Source: JBKCUI01 sp052161625 (GTDB lineage: Bacteria > Planctomycetota > Planctomycetia > Pirellulales > Pirellulaceae). Taken from it: 64,000 nucleotides of DNA. Location: the NCBI GenBank assembly GCA_052161625.1, contig CP197412.1, one strand, 5' to 3'. The notes under the pieces were generated by a model. It was not told the DNA's origin. It made no database searches and saw only the letters and a program-made list of their open reading frames with translations. Below, in pieces: positions 8,453 through 20,400 of this stretch; position 1 is the first letter of the stretch; every line of letters begins with the position of its first letter. Both the position numbers and the translations under genes were made by a program.

Positions 8453-9733
8453 ATGCAACGCAGATCTTTTCTTGCAAACAGCTCAGCCGGGCTGGCCGCG
8501 GTTGGCATAGCCCAGGCGACCAGTACGGTGACGGCGTCCTTCGATGACAAGCCGACGGTTATCGGAATCATGGGCTGTTCTCGCGGTCGAGACTTGCTCC
8601 GAGATTTCTTGAAGATGTCGAATGTTCGCGTGAAGTACGTCTGCGATCCAGATTCCGGTCGACTGGCTGGAGCGGCGAAGGTGGCCACCGATGCGGGGCA
8701 GAAGACGGAGGCCATCGCTGACTTCCGAAAGATTCTTGATGACAAAGAAGTGGATGCACTGATTTGTGCGGCTCCTAATCACTGGCATGGTCCTGCGACC
8801 ATCATGGGTTGCAACGCGGGAAAGCATGTTTACGTCGAAAAGCCTGCTTGCCATAACCCTCAGGAAGGGGAGTGGATGGTCGCTGCGGCAGCGAAGGCAA
8901 ATCGATGCGTTCAAGTCGGTACGCAGCGCCGCAGCGGACCTGGATACCAAGAGGCGATCGCAAAGCTCCACGCGGGGGTTCTCGGAAAGGTCTACTTGTC
9001 CCGCTGTTTCTTCAATCGATTGCGAGGATCGATTGGATCTGGCAAGGACGAAGCACCACCCGACACGCTGGGATATGATCTATGGCAAGGTCCTGCACCG
9101 AAGCGTCCCTACCGTTCGAATGTAGTCCATTACAACTGGCACTGGTTCTGGCATTGGGGCAATGGAGAACTCGGCAATAATGGCGTTCACGGGCTCGATG
9201 TGTGCCGATGGGGCTTGCAAGTCGATTACCCAATCCGAACCGTTTCCAGCGGCGGCCGCTACTGCTACCAAGACGATCAAGAAACGCCCGACACTCAACA
9301 GGTAGCTTGGGAGTTCGAAGGAGGAAAGCAAATCACCTACCAAGGGCTTTCTTGCACCCAACATCCTCCCGGCGCGCTCGTCTCCTTTTACGGAACAGAT
9401 GGCTATATGGAAATCGATGGGGATGGCGTCTACTCGATCTACGACACGAAGAATAAGCTGGTCGAGTCAGGTGGCAAAAAGGCTTGGGGGCAAGAAGAGC
9501 ATCTGAAGAACTTCATCGATGCCATTCGAGCGAATGATCCCAAGATGCTCGCGCAACCCATTCTGAGCGGCCACCAAAGCACCCTCCTCTGCCACTTGGG
9601 CAACATCGCCCAGCGGGCGGGAGAAGTGGTGAAAACAAGCGCGAAGAACGGAAAGTGGGCCGATGGGTCACTGCCGAACGAATATTGGCGCCGTGAGTAC
9701 GATCCACAGTGGGAGAAGTGGATTGTCTCGTGA
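8453..9733 (+). CDS. Tat-exported Gfo/Idh/MocA-family oxidoreductase
   Basis: A 426-residue protein starting at ATG 8453, with GAGG upstream. An in-frame ATG at 8300 would put about 50 non-conserved residues before the signal and also precedes the likely promoter. The N-terminus is a twin-arginine signal (MQRRSFLANSSAG). The Rossmann nucleotide-binding part follows (VIGIMGCSRGRDLL), with the family's EKP motif in GKHVYVEKPACHN. The C-terminal substrate domain contains GNNGVHGLDVCRWGL. The family carries out NAD(P)-dependent oxidation or reduction of sugars and inositols. Planctomycetes have many exported paralogues, usually annotated only as oxidoreductases. The substrate is unknown. Confidence 0.9.
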   Translation: MQRRSFLANSSAGLAAVGIAQATSTVTASFDDKPTVIGIMGCSRGRDLLRDFLKMSNVRVKYVCDPDSGRLAGAAKVATDAGQKTEAIADFRKILDDKEVDALICAAPNHWHGPATIMGCNAGKHVYVEKPACHNPQEGEWMVAAAAKANRCVQVGTQRRSGPGYQEAIAKLHAGVLGKVYLSRCFFNRLRGSIGSGKDEAPPDTLGYDLWQGPAPKRPYRSNVVHYNWHWFWHWGNGELGNNGVHGLDVCRWGLQVDYPIRTVSSGGRYCYQDDQETPDTQQVAWEFEGGKQITYQGLSCTQHPPGALVSFYGTDGYMEIDGDGVYSIYDTKNKLVESGGKKAWGQEEHLKNFIDAIRANDPKMLAQPILSGHQSTLLCHLGNIAQRAGEVVKTSAKNGKWADGSLPNEYWRREYDPQWEKWIVS

Positions 9734-9815
9734 AGACTGCGGTAGCGTAGATCCGTCCGAATCCAGCTCCCTTTCAACCCATTCGCCGCTGCGAGATGCA
9801 CGAACCCATCTTTTG

Positions 9816-10820
9816 ATGCGAGAGTTCGAAACCAATTGGCCTTTGAACGAGTGGGCGACTCATATCGTCCTCGTCGGGGTCAGCGGTGGCTCGGATAGCA
9901 TGGCATTGCTCGAGTTAATCGTTCGCCATGCTGTTGACCTGGATCGGGTTAAGGTTCTTCATTGCAACCACGGTTTGCGCGGAGAAGAGAGCGACCTTGA
10001 CGAGTCCTTCGTCCTCGAGACGTGTTTGGAGCGAGGAGTCGAATGTCTGTCGGTGCGGTTGGATCCCGCCGAACGAACTTCTTCAAGTGAAGAGGCGTTA
10101 AGACGACTGCGATTGAAGCATTACGTTGAGGCTGCTAAGGAATTCGGTGCGCGTTGGATTGCGCTAGGCCACCACCGAGATGACAATCTCGAAACGTTCT
10201 TTCTTCGACTCTTTCGCGGTTCAGGCCCTCGTGGACTTTCTGGGATCCCATTGCGTCGATCGATTCCCTCGCTGGACGGTCGAACGCTAGAGATCGTTCG
10301 TCCGTTGCTTTCGATGCCGAAAGCGGAATTGCAAGCATGGGTCGTAGAACAAGGAATTCCATTTAGGGAGGACTCCAGCAATCGGCTTGGAATCTACCAA
10401 CGGAATCGCCTTCGGAACGAATTAATCCCGGTCCTGGATTCCCTTTATGGGCAGGGCTGGCGAAAGCATGTCATGCAAGTCATGGAATCGATGACGAGCC
10501 AGACACAGGAAAGCGAACTCGAAGCTAGTCGCATCTTGGCTGATCACTGGAATCGCGATGTGGCAACGACGGATGTGACTCTTCCGCTATCGGTTCTTCA
10601 GCGAACTGATTGGAACGTCACGCGTGAAATCGTCGTAGCCATATGGCATACCCAGCATTGGTCACTCCGCCCCTGGACACGCAAACACTGGCATCGGCTA
10701 CAACAATTCTTCGCGGTTGCCTCTCAAACGCCCCACCCACAACGCATCGAGTTGCCCGGCAAGATCGTGGCGAAAGTTCGCAGAGGAATGGTCTCCTTCG
10801 AACAAATTACAGATGCGTAA
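9816..10820 (+). CDS. tilS: tRNA(Ile)-lysidine synthase
   Basis: Modifies C34 of the CAU-anticodon isoleucine tRNA to lysidine using ATP and lysine, an essential decoding step. The PP-loop SGGSDS is at residues 23-28 of the 334-residue product, followed by HCNHGLRGEESD and GHHRDDNLETFFLRLFRGSG. The family's second half is present: VRPLL, the PFREDSSN segment and RNRLRNELIP. The ATG at 9816 is chosen because the upstream in-frame extension carries no family sequence. The 3' end overlaps the convergent giant gene by 14 bases. The C-terminal TilS domains look short compared with E. coli. Confidence 0.92.
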   Translation: MREFETNWPLNEWATHIVLVGVSGGSDSMALLELIVRHAVDLDRVKVLHCNHGLRGEESDLDESFVLETCLERGVECLSVRLDPAERTSSSEEALRRLRLKHYVEAAKEFGARWIALGHHRDDNLETFFLRLFRGSGPRGLSGIPLRRSIPSLDGRTLEIVRPLLSMPKAELQAWVVEQGIPFREDSSNRLGIYQRNRLRNELIPVLDSLYGQGWRKHVMQVMESMTSQTQESELEASRILADHWNRDVATTDVTLPLSVLQRTDWNVTREIVVAIWHTQHWSLRPWTRKHWHRLQQFFAVASQTPHPQRIELPGKIVAKVRRGMVSFEQITDA

Positions 10821-13800
10821 TCCGTCCCTTGGATGAACGCTTCGAGATCGGCGACGATCTGCGTATCAAAATGTTATCGAGGAGGGTAATCAAACTGGCC
10901 AGGAGCAGCGCCCCGGCCAAGAGCCATAGACCTGTCGCAACCCAAGAAACACATGCGAGAAAACCCAATAGTTTGTCGGGAGCACTTTGCCATATCCAGC
11001 CGAGGATCAAGATGGAAGCGATCAGGATGGTGGAACCGAGCCAATAAGCGATTGCAATGGATTCGTCCCCTAACGACCGTTGGTTCACTTCGCTACTAAC
11101 GAATTTTGGCAATGCTGGAAGAACCTCTATCCGAGTCCACCGAAGTTGCGGCCAACGGCTGTTCAAGCCCCCCAGAAACTCTTCCACCGCCTCGAGAGTC
11201 GAGGCATCGATTCCGGCAGGGCGATCTGTTTCTAATTCCCCGAAAGGTTCAATCACAGCCCGAATCACGTCCAATATCCAACGATGTGCGAAGCTGCCCT
11301 CCTCGATCGTGGAAGGAACCCATTCCAGAGACGCTTGCAGGAGCTCAAGTGTCCGCAGCAAACGATCGTCACCAGCGAGCAACTCGGGTGCTTCTCGGTG
11401 TTTTGGAACGACGGGGATCGATCCCTCTTCCAAGTCGGCGGTTTCCACGGAAAATGCGATATACGCAGGGAATCCCAATGGGAGCCTGGGGAGTTGGAGA
11501 GTGACTGTTTCGTCCTGTTGCTCCCAAGGTACCACTTCACCGTTTACTTGGACGTCGATGACTTGAACGCCTGCGAGGAGAACGAAATTTCTAGAATTTT
11601 CCGTTCCTGAAATCCAATAATCCACTCGTGTGATAGCGGGACGATCGACTTGGAGTGGTTTCTGCCAAACCGTGACGAACTCCAGGGGCTGATTCGTATC
11701 GTCGCTTGCCCCTGACGGGCCACGTTGTAGATCCGTCTTGCTCAATTGGTGTTGTGTGAGCCAATCTTTGATCATCGCGGTTGGAAAGGCGATCGACGGC
11801 TGGTCGATGACTCGGAATCGTTCCGAACTCGCGACGAGAGCCTCGAGTTGCTTTTCGGAAAGGGTCAACTGCAGAGACCAATCGACAGATTGGTCCGTTG
11901 GTTCTGCTGTGTTCATATCGATCTGCCACCAGCTGAAGTCGCTGATAGGGCTGGGGATTTGTGCGATCGGTCTATCGCATCGAACACTTTCGTAGGCACC
12001 AGTCGGAAGCTCGATCATAAGTTTGGACCTGGTTGCTTGCGAAACATCGTTCCGGCCCCTGACGATGACATCGATGCGATCGCCCGTACCATTGGGTTCG
12101 ATTTCCCACCGAACATCGGATACTTGAAGTGGTCTTCGGATCTTCCATTGAATGCGATCGGACTGCGCGAGCATGGCAATGGGGTTGCTCGTACCTTTGC
12201 CGATGTAACTGCGAACGGACCCATCTTGTGAAGTGATTTGTATGGAACAGAGTTCGCTGGCTGCGATGTCGATCGACTGCGATTGTTCGGCGATCGTTAA
12301 GACAGGGCTTGTCACCCAAGGCACTTCGACCTCGAACTCCGAGTTTCGCTTCTCAGCGCGAAGTTCAATTTCATAGTTTTCCGTTAATTGACGTTCCGCG
12401 AACAGTTGCACTCGATTGGGACTTTGGGGCCCCTGGGAGCCGTCCAAGTTCTGTACGACGTGTAGGTTTCCAAGACGGTTGCGGTGAGACGCATCGGTGA
12501 CAATGAAACCTCGCGGCAGAATCAGTTCCAGGCTATCGGAATTGGTCGTCCCTAACGTATCAATCCGGACATTGATGGATTGGGTCTCCGGAAGGAGTGT
12601 CCACCGGGTTGAAACGCGGGCCTGCATCGTTGGAACCGCAGAAACTCTCTTCAACGCCCCGAAACCTCCGCTCGGCGGAAAGCGAAGAGACGAAGCGCGC
12701 GGGTTGGAACTGTTTTGCAGCTCAGGCCAATCCAGTCGTTCTCTCTCGTTGATTGCAGGGATCCAAGTACTGACTTGTTCCAGGTTCCACTCCGAGCCGG
12801 GGAATCTCGCATAGCGCAGGGTGTTCGGGCGTACTCGGCGATCCACGCATTCAGCAAACAGTACGTTCAACGCCAAAAGCGATTTGTCGCGAAGTCCCCA
12901 CAATATGGGGATCTCGAATTGCGATTGCGACAACAATTCCCGGTCCACTTCGAACACATAACGACGCCGCGAAAAGGTGCTGGCCGGCCTTATATCGACC
13001 AGGGTGACTCCCCCCCAGCGGTTTCCGATCGGTTGCCATGGATCATCGGCCTCCATTTCAAATGTCCGTTCCCAATTCGATCCTTCCGGAATTCGCAACA
13101 CCGTTTTGGCGCGAACGTTTGAATTCTGGAGGAACAACTCAATATTGAGAGAGGGGGGAGTCAAAGCGTTGGATGGGGGCGGGACCGTCAGGTTGTTCGC
13201 AAGCTGAAAGCGAGTCGATCCACGAAGCGAAACCTTGTTCCCCAATGCGACCAAATAGCGTCCCGGAGAGGGGTTGGTAATCCCCCCCATCGAGTCGACA
13301 TCGATTTGAATCGTTGGGTCGAGCGACTCGACCTCTACAAACGCATTGGGGCACGGAAGTAACCCCAGTTCAAAGGACTGGGTCGTTGCCTCATCGCCCC
13401 GGCCCGATAGGTTCGAAGCGTTCTCTTGTGTCACCCATTTAGGACTGAGTGTCAATTGAACGACACGTCTCCCCGCGCGCTCCGGGACCCACTCGATCCC
13501 CTCTGGTTTGTGTTGGTATCGCACGACATCTTGATCATCGACCATGATGCGAATCAACGACGCTTGAGAAGTTGCGACAGGAAACTGAATGGGTACCCCT
13601 GCCTTGCCGATCCAAAGGTCGTAAAGCATGGTGATCTGATCCGGAATCGCAGTAGGCCGATTTCGAAAATTGACTTTCCATTGGTAGCGGGATGAATAAA
13701 GAAGGTAGTCCGTCGAGGGTGTTCCCTTCAGCGCCGACAACAACTGATTCGGCACATAGATCGAATCTCGAAGCACTTCGCCGTTGCTGTCGAGTGGGAA

Positions 13801-16800
13801 GAGAATATCAACGTTTGACCCGGGCGCGAGATTGTCGTTCGCTTGTCCGAGCACGTTGCTGGATAATGGCAGCGTCAAACAGAAGGCAAGCAACAGTCGC
13901 ACCGCTGAAATGGCTTCGATTTCTCTGCTCGCGTTGGAGCCTTCCCAGTTGGAATGCGAAGGTCGACCAGAGTGGACTTGCCGTGTTCTCTTTTTCTGCA
14001 AGGAGGCCAAGATCGCAGAGGTGATAAGCCCCATAAAAAGCCCGCTACCTATCATTCCAACCAGTTGCTCTCCTTGCCATTGCGTTATCGCGAAACCGAT
14101 CGATACCACCACAGCAAGCAACAAAACAAGTGCTTGCACCCAAGCGGATTTTCCTCGTAGGACGACCGGAAGCACGATAAACACAAGCATTGCAAGTCCT
14201 CGAACCGCACGATGCAACCTCCCATCCACCAGGACGATGGTCGCCGGCGTGTCCGTACTACGGACCGAATCGACGTGCGTCCAGTCTGCAAACCGAAGTG
14301 CCGCATCAGGATCAGGTAATCCCAGTTCCGGACGTGAATCCGACAAAGGGGGAACCTCGAATGCATCACCCGAGAGGAATGCGATCGATTCTCTCCACCA
14401 TCGGAATCCGGATTCCGGTTCCCAGACCACGAGATTTTCCGTTTTCGCGTCGCTTTGGTTTGCAAGCGAACTATGCATTGGCAGCCAAAAATGAGTCATA
14501 CTTGGCAGCCTGGATTGGTTGAGCCAGATGACAGGAGCTGTGTGCGTTGATCCTTTCCATCGTTGGATCCATGACAAAGGAAAGGGGGAACGTTCGGTGG
14601 AGTCGGCGGTAAATTCGAGGACTTCCGTGTACAACCGCGTTGTGTGTTGGGTCGCCTTCGGGTCGGTTTGAATCTGGCCGGATCGAATCCGAATCTTGCC
14701 GCTCTCTCTATCGGGCTGGACCCAGAGATCGTCCGCATCTGTCAGCCATCGAATCGATGTGATATCGATCTCCCATCCTGGATCGATTGCGACTTCGTAA
14801 TCGGTGGGACCAATCGGGGGCAACGAAAGTTGGGCGACCAACCGTTTCACGCCATCGGAGTCGATGAGAAAATGCGCCACCAATTGTGCCGCAGGATTGG
14901 TGGGAGCGGCCGAGCTCTTCGAGCTTCGAACTGTCAGCGGGATGCGGTAATCGAGCCTTTCGCCTTGGAGTTGCCCTTGTGCGTCCAATTGCCACGTATC
15001 CCGATCCCCCATTCCCTCGACGGTTACCAATCCGTCGGATAGTTCGATCGTATGTTGGACTTGGATGGTCGCATCGAACTCTGGCAACGGAATGGACGTG
15101 TTGAGTTCCTCCATGGGGATTTGGTTCTCTAGTGAGACCGAGAGCGCCGGAAGATCAGGCCCAATGCGAATTGAGAATGCCTCGCTCTTTGCGTCCATAG
15201 GAAGAACTTCGAGCCATTCCTCAGAAATCTTGGTTCCAAGTGATGGGGGTGTGGAGCGGCCGATCATCCAGCGTTGCGGTAGCTTTGGAATATGAATCGA
15301 TATCCGCTGCTTTCGATTGACAGGTTCCCAGTCCAATCGATGCTTCACCTGGAGACGCCGGTTGTCGATTTGATCGACCTTCGTCCGTACCTTCACTTTT
15401 GTTGGACGTTCTATTCGCCTCTCTTGGATGACCAGTCTGTTGTCGTTCCATCGCCATATCGCAGATTTCTCCGACGCAGTAATAAAGGACCGTTCTCCGG
15501 AGGCAAGGGAATCGAGAGGTACCGACGAGAGATGTTGGAGATTCGATAGAGTCAAATAGTTTGGGATGTTCTCCGCCACAAGCCAATGTTCAATCGAAGC
15601 TCCGGCAATCCGTATCCACCCTTGTGAAGATTCCGAGAGAGCCCGAAAGGTTCTTGTCTCGCCCGCAAGCGACTCCTGAGGATCGAGTTGAATGTCAACT
15701 GCGCCCAGTACTCCGGCTAAATTCTCTTGGGTTAAACGAATAGAAACACGCGGGGAATCCGGTTTCGATACGACTTCCCATGGAATCGTTCGCTTGGTCT
15801 CCGACTCGAGGACGTCCAAAATCCCCCACCCAGATTCAAGTTCCAGGACCAGATCTTGTGAGAACAATCGCTTAGCAGCCTCATTCGTTGGGACAACACG
15901 CCCCCAAAACGCGACGCTCCCATCAGACCCCATGATTTTATTGAAGACACGAAACGCCGGAGTGCGAGGATTAGACGTCATCTCAAGGCGAATCGTACAT
16001 GGTTGGTCCCACCACTGAAACCGCAGGATGTTCGGGGCTGTCGATTCTAAGAATTGGCTTCCTGGAGCGGTGATCGATGCCAATTTATGGTGGTTCCCCA
16101 AAACCACTTGGCTTTCACCCCGAAAAACGAATGCTTTGTCGAGCGCCAATTCAGGCAATGGCAAAGGGCTTTGCAACGCATCACCCGAGCGAGCTGAGAC
16201 GGTGGTCGGAGCCGCAGGGTAGAGCCAAGGCTCCGCGCGATACGACCACTCCACGATCAATTGCAGCCGCCCAGCTCTCGGGGGTATCAAGTTGCTTAAT
16301 GCGCTCCCAGATACTTGGACCCATTCTCCATCGTGGCTCCAGTCCAATTCCTTTCCGGCTGCTGACACGCGCCGGACCTTGCCGGGCGATTCCAGTTTGA
16401 AACGCAATATTTTTTCAAGAGAGGGCGCATCCCATTGAAGCTCCATGGTAGCCCTGCAGTCGAGGAATGGATCGCTAAACCGATACTCGTTCAGCTGTTC
16501 AAGCACGAGATGCTCGAACGAAGACCCTTTCGAGCCTACGCTCTTGCCGTTCTCGTTTCCGAATCCCGGAGTGACCACTTCAAACGAAACATTCTCTACG
16601 CCTCCGAGCTCGATAAGCCATAGCGAGTTGGAGGCTGAATCCAGACTGGTTCGTTCGAAACCTGGGCGAACTTCGGCGGGCACTCGGCTCAATCGTGCGT
16701 CGATTTCATTGGCATTCTGGATAAGCCTCGCCGGAACATTCGCCCGTACGACTTGCGTGTTCGGCGGCAAGGTCAGAAGAAGACAGCTGTTGGTGCAACG

Positions 16801-17466
16801 CGGGATAGCCGTCTCGTATCGGAGGGAGGAAGTGGGGAGTGTCTGCCCACGAAGCGTCCAGCTGAACGGAAAGTCAATCGGACTACTCGCCGCAGCAAGC
16901 GAATCGCTATGAAGCTTCAAAAGTGGAGTACCCGATTCGTCGAATCCCCATTGCGGTTCCGATCGGCGAACTCCCGCAGCCAGCCTTGGATCGGAAGGAG
17001 CGGGAGAAACAGCGCGTTCCGCTCCTGGAGTGAGAGCCAATCCCCACGGAGCAAGCCGCAGTCTCTCAGAAAGCATCGAGCCCCTGGAGACGCGCAGTAA
17101 CGATCGACTGGAAACCAAATCGGGGCCCACTAAACGTGCTGAATAAATGGCATCGAGCAGCTCCGGCGGACGGATGGGACTCACCGTTTTGGAGTCCGCC
17201 GCTTGAAAGGGCTTTAGTAACTCGGAAATCTCCTCCAACGATCGGGTCGTGTACCGAAGGTCCAAACCTTCCAGTTGATTGAGGTCCTCCAAAGGCAAAA
17301 AAACGCGCCGGTAAGGAAGCTCGCTCTTCTTGGAGGACTCCTGCTCCTGGGCTAAGCCTGTTTGGGCAAACTCAACGAGAAACAAAGCGAGAAGAAATAC
17401 GAGCCATGTCCTCCAAGGAGCGATTCCCATCGAGGCGATGTGCTTCGTCATTCGGACAGAGCTCAT
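10807..17466 (-). CDS. giant exported membrane-anchored protein, 2219 aa, apparently two fused modules
   Basis: Not recognised beyond being a planctomycete-type large hypothetical. The N-terminal signal peptide ends near TGLAQEQES, and a beta-rich ectodomain of about 1,050 residues follows. Several membrane helices lie at about residues 1080-1150. A second signal-like hydrophobic stretch (VRLLLAFCLTLPLSSNVLGQ) at about 1190-1210 precedes another beta-rich ectodomain of about 900 residues. Two final helices lie at about 2140-2205, with a short basic tail. The order signal-ectodomain-helices thus occurs twice, and the neighbour gene has it once. The start overlaps the upstream gene's stop by 4 bases (17463-17466), so the two form one operon. 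No catalytic motif or cysteine pattern was seen; a cell-envelope structural role is only a guess. Confidence 0.85.
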   Translation of the reverse strand: MSSVRMTKHIASMGIAPWRTWLVFLLALFLVEFAQTGLAQEQESSKKSELPYRRVFLPLEDLNQLEGLDLRYTTRSLEEISELLKPFQAADSKTVSPIRPPELLDAIYSARLVGPDLVSSRSLLRVSRGSMLSERLRLAPWGLALTPGAERAVSPAPSDPRLAAGVRRSEPQWGFDESGTPLLKLHSDSLAAASSPIDFPFSWTLRGQTLPTSSLRYETAIPRCTNSCLLLTLPPNTQVVRANVPARLIQNANEIDARLSRVPAEVRPGFERTSLDSASNSLWLIELGGVENVSFEVVTPGFGNENGKSVGSKGSSFEHLVLEQLNEYRFSDPFLDCRATMELQWDAPSLEKILRFKLESPGKVRRVSAAGKELDWSHDGEWVQVSGSALSNLIPPRAGRLQLIVEWSYRAEPWLYPAAPTTVSARSGDALQSPLPLPELALDKAFVFRGESQVVLGNHHKLASITAPGSQFLESTAPNILRFQWWDQPCTIRLEMTSNPRTPAFRVFNKIMGSDGSVAFWGRVVPTNEAAKRLFSQDLVLELESGWGILDVLESETKRTIPWEVVSKPDSPRVSIRLTQENLAGVLGAVDIQLDPQESLAGETRTFRALSESSQGWIRIAGASIEHWLVAENIPNYLTLSNLQHLSSVPLDSLASGERSFITASEKSAIWRWNDNRLVIQERRIERPTKVKVRTKVDQIDNRRLQVKHRLDWEPVNRKQRISIHIPKLPQRWMIGRSTPPSLGTKISEEWLEVLPMDAKSEAFSIRIGPDLPALSVSLENQIPMEELNTSIPLPEFDATIQVQHTIELSDGLVTVEGMGDRDTWQLDAQGQLQGERLDYRIPLTVRSSKSSAAPTNPAAQLVAHFLIDSDGVKRLVAQLSLPPIGPTDYEVAIDPGWEIDITSIRWLTDADDLWVQPDRESGKIRIRSGQIQTDPKATQHTTRLYTEVLEFTADSTERSPFPLSWIQRWKGSTHTAPVIWLNQSRLPSMTHFWLPMHSSLANQSDAKTENLVVWEPESGFRWWRESIAFLSGDAFEVPPLSDSRPELGLPDPDAALRFADWTHVDSVRSTDTPATIVLVDGRLHRAVRGLAMLVFIVLPVVLRGKSAWVQALVLLLAVVVSIGFAITQWQGEQLVGMIGSGLFMGLITSAILASLQKKRTRQVHSGRPSHSNWEGSNASREIEAISAVRLLLAFCLTLPLSSNVLGQANDNLAPGSNVDILFPLDSNGEVLRDSIYVPNQLLSALKGTPSTDYLLYSSRYQWKVNFRNRPTAIPDQITMLYDLWIGKAGVPIQFPVATSQASLIRIMVDDQDVVRYQHKPEGIEWVPERAGRRVVQLTLSPKWVTQENASNLSGRGDEATTQSFELGLLPCPNAFVEVESLDPTIQIDVDSMGGITNPSPGRYLVALGNKVSLRGSTRFQLANNLTVPPPSNALTPPSLNIELFLQNSNVRAKTVLRIPEGSNWERTFEMEADDPWQPIGNRWGGVTLVDIRPASTFSRRRYVFEVDRELLSQSQFEIPILWGLRDKSLLALNVLFAECVDRRVRPNTLRYARFPGSEWNLEQVSTWIPAINERERLDWPELQNSSNPRASSLRFPPSGGFGALKRVSAVPTMQARVSTRWTLLPETQSINVRIDTLGTTNSDSLELILPRGFIVTDASHRNRLGNLHVVQNLDGSQGPQSPNRVQLFAERQLTENYEIELRAEKRNSEFEVEVPWVTSPVLTIAEQSQSIDIAASELCSIQITSQDGSVRSYIGKGTSNPIAMLAQSDRIQWKIRRPLQVSDVRWEIEPNGTGDRIDVIVRGRNDVSQATRSKLMIELPTGAYESVRCDRPIAQIPSPISDFSWWQIDMNTAEPTDQSVDWSLQLTLSEKQLEALVASSERFRVIDQPSIAFPTAMIKDWLTQHQLSKTDLQRGPSGASDDTNQPLEFVTVWQKPLQVDRPAITRVDYWISGTENSRNFVLLAGVQVIDVQVNGEVVPWEQQDETVTLQLPRLPLGFPAYIAFSVETADLEEGSIPVVPKHREAPELLAGDDRLLRTLELLQASLEWVPSTIEEGSFAHRWILDVIRAVIEPFGELETDRPAGIDASTLEAVEEFLGGLNSRWPQLRWTRIEVLPALPKFVSSEVNQRSLGDESIAIAYWLGSTILIASILILGWIWQSAPDKLLGFLACVSWVATGLWLLAGALLLASLITLLDNILIRRSSPISKRSSKGRITHL

Positions 17467-20400
17467 GGCCGGCTCCCGTGCGAACCCGTATCCCCAACAA
17501 CCGGACTACCAGCAATCACCTCTGCACCAGGAGCAATGGTGGTAAGAACGGACTTGGAAGCACTACCGGATGGCGACTCGCCACGCGAGTCCATGCGTGA
17601 TCCCGATACCGAGCCCGCGAATGTTCCTCGACCTGCAAAGACACTTTTCTTTCTGGCATTTCGATCGAGGATCCACTCGACGAATGCGTAAATCAACAGT
17701 ATCGCACACGACACGACCATTGACTGCGTGACCAGGATGGTGATATCGAGCGACCATGAAATCAAACCAGCCAAGAGCGGGATCGCAATGACGATCACTA
17801 ACGCTCTTCTATTCCATCCATTTTTCAAAAGTAGCGAACTCAATGCCAAGGTGAGCAGAGCGAGCGGGGTCCATAACAGGAATCGAGGTACGAAGGTCGC
17901 ATGAACAGCCTCTTTGGTATCAAGTGAAATGAGGGAGTACTGATTGACCTGTTGCCCAATGTCGGGTTGCACCGAAGCTCCCATCTCTTTTTCCAGATCG
18001 CTTTGTGATCTCGAATCTTGTCTTGCCATCCAAACTTGGTTCCAACTCCATTGGTAGTCGGGCAAGAGTGAGTCCGATGTAGAAATCAGATGCTCGGAAG
18101 AAGGCGTGACCAATTGCCAAACAGACGGGGCCCGCTCGAGATTACTGTTCAAAATGCGAACCTTGGGCATCTCAATCTTCTTCCACCATGAGCCTGGATT
18201 CGATGGCCACGAGAAGAGTTCTAAAACAAACGTGTTCTCGCTATCGGCCCCCAATGGATTCCCTACATCATTCGGCAACCGCGGGGCGTTGCTCAAGTCG
18301 ATCCGGAAAGAGTTCTGTCCGGATGCTAAGAGTGACAGCTCGCAGGGGGCATGATTCAGCACAGCCTCGACATCTTCCGAGAGGGAGGTATCGAGTTGGA
18401 TTTCTAACGTAGGTTGGGAGGTCCTGAATTTGGCTACATACCGGTGGCGATTCGTTCCTGGTTTGGTAATGGTTTGTATCCATACACGCTCGACGTTCAC
18501 CGAGTGGGCGATTTGATTTTGCTCTGGCACCAAGGTGACATCGAGCCAAGGGGCATCGAGAGGAAAGGTGAGCTTTGTTTGCGACCACAAATCTTCCCCG
18601 ATACGAATCTCGGTTTGGGAACGGCTTAACACGGTGGTGTTCAACAAGACCCGCGTGCTCGGACGGCATTGGAGCAGGCCGACTGGATTCCCATATCGAA
18701 TGGGAGCCTTCAAGTTGGGAGAATCGAGATGGGCAAAGATTTGTCGAAGCGAATCGGCCTCGTCTGGATTGCGAGGAGGAGGACGAAGTGCCCCCAGGGT
18801 AACGAGCCATGTGAAATCACCTGTGGCTGTTAAATAGACTTGCTGAGGAATTTCAATACGTGTCCATTCCACATGGTCTTTCAGACTTGGGTACTTGTCG
18901 CCCCAAAGTCGAGCTTCGTCCACGGGGAGTCGCTCCATTTTCGTGATGGCGACACCGTTGACATTGAGGTCGATTGCGGAAGTAAACGTTGATGACTCGG
19001 AGTCGGCGATCCAGCTTTTGGGAACGGCAAGCAGCAAATGGTCTGGAAACGTACCCCGGATTTGTAGCAACCAATCTTGCTCCACCTTCCATGAACTTTC
19101 CAAGGCGGTCGCGCGAAGAGTACTAGTTCCCTCGATAAAAGGCTCAAGTGGGATCGATAGGAATTCGCAGCGAGTCGATGCCTTATCACCGCGCAGCTGC
19201 AATCCGAGCGAGAATCGAGGAATGCCTTCCCGCGGATTGATCATCCTCGCATCTCGCAACGCTTGCTCCAAGGTGGAAGCCGCGACCGTGGTCAGGGACC
19301 AACGACTTCCCTCCGCCTGAACATTGGTTGGTGCAAGACTCGCAAGCGAAGAGAATAGAGATAGATTGCCCGATGGGCTCCAAGTCGATCGCTGCTGACT
19401 CGATTCGTTCAACCAAGTGAGCGTCGGCAATTCGAATCCCAACGAGGAGGGGGAATCAGATGCCTCTCCCTCTGTCTTCGGTGCACGGGTCTTGTGAGAC
19501 ATCCTCAGTTGTATACGCCGCGTCGGAGAGCCCTCGGTGGTTGCTGTCGAAGCAGTCGTGCCCGTCGTTGCGTCGTTGGCTTCTGCCCAATCGCTTAAAC
19601 TCAATGGGATAATCGTATTGTTACCCGCTGCGGCATCCGCGTCGGTGAAAGCCAATTCCCGCCCAGTTGATGCGACAGTCACTCGTTCGACGTCCCAGCC
19701 CTTGCTTTCCAACTGCAGAAAAGGGAAGCCACGCGGGTCGTCTCGAAACTCAAGCGTTCCAGTCAATTGCCATCGGTCGGGAAAAAGCCAAACGCGATAG
19801 TCCATGCGAATCGAGGGCGTGATTTGCGGTTCGAGCAATCGACAACGGAGTGACGTGGCTTGTTCGGATATGCGGAATGAATGCTGGATAAGATCGTTGG
19901 ACTCCGGTGCAACGGTGCGCTTGTTGAATTCCACACCTGCCTGAGAATCCCACAACAACGTTCGCGAACGCGGCAATACCAGCTCGACATTTCCCGCATG
20001 ACGCTCCACTCCTGCTACCAGTGGTATCGAGAACAGATTATCGGATTCCACCTTGGGGGATTCCCAAGTCCAGTCGAGAGGAAACTCCAGCTCGAATCGG
20101 GAAACGGATTCGTCGATCATCAAATTGAAGGATTGCGAGCCATCTTCGTTGCTGCCGAGGGAATTCAGCCGGTATCCAGCGACGGGTGGTACCTCTCCGG
20201 AGGCATCCTTGGCAACTCCACCTTTCGGGAGTTGGATGAGGAACTGTCGTCCACCAAGCCGTTTGGGGCCTCGAATGGTGATCCGAGAGCTAGCGTCAAA
20301 TTTGGGGCTACCCGGAGATTGTGTGAACTTGGTTACGCTGATCGCTTCGGTCGCTTGGACACTGTCGGATGCGGCTCGACGCGTCCAGATCAAGTCGATG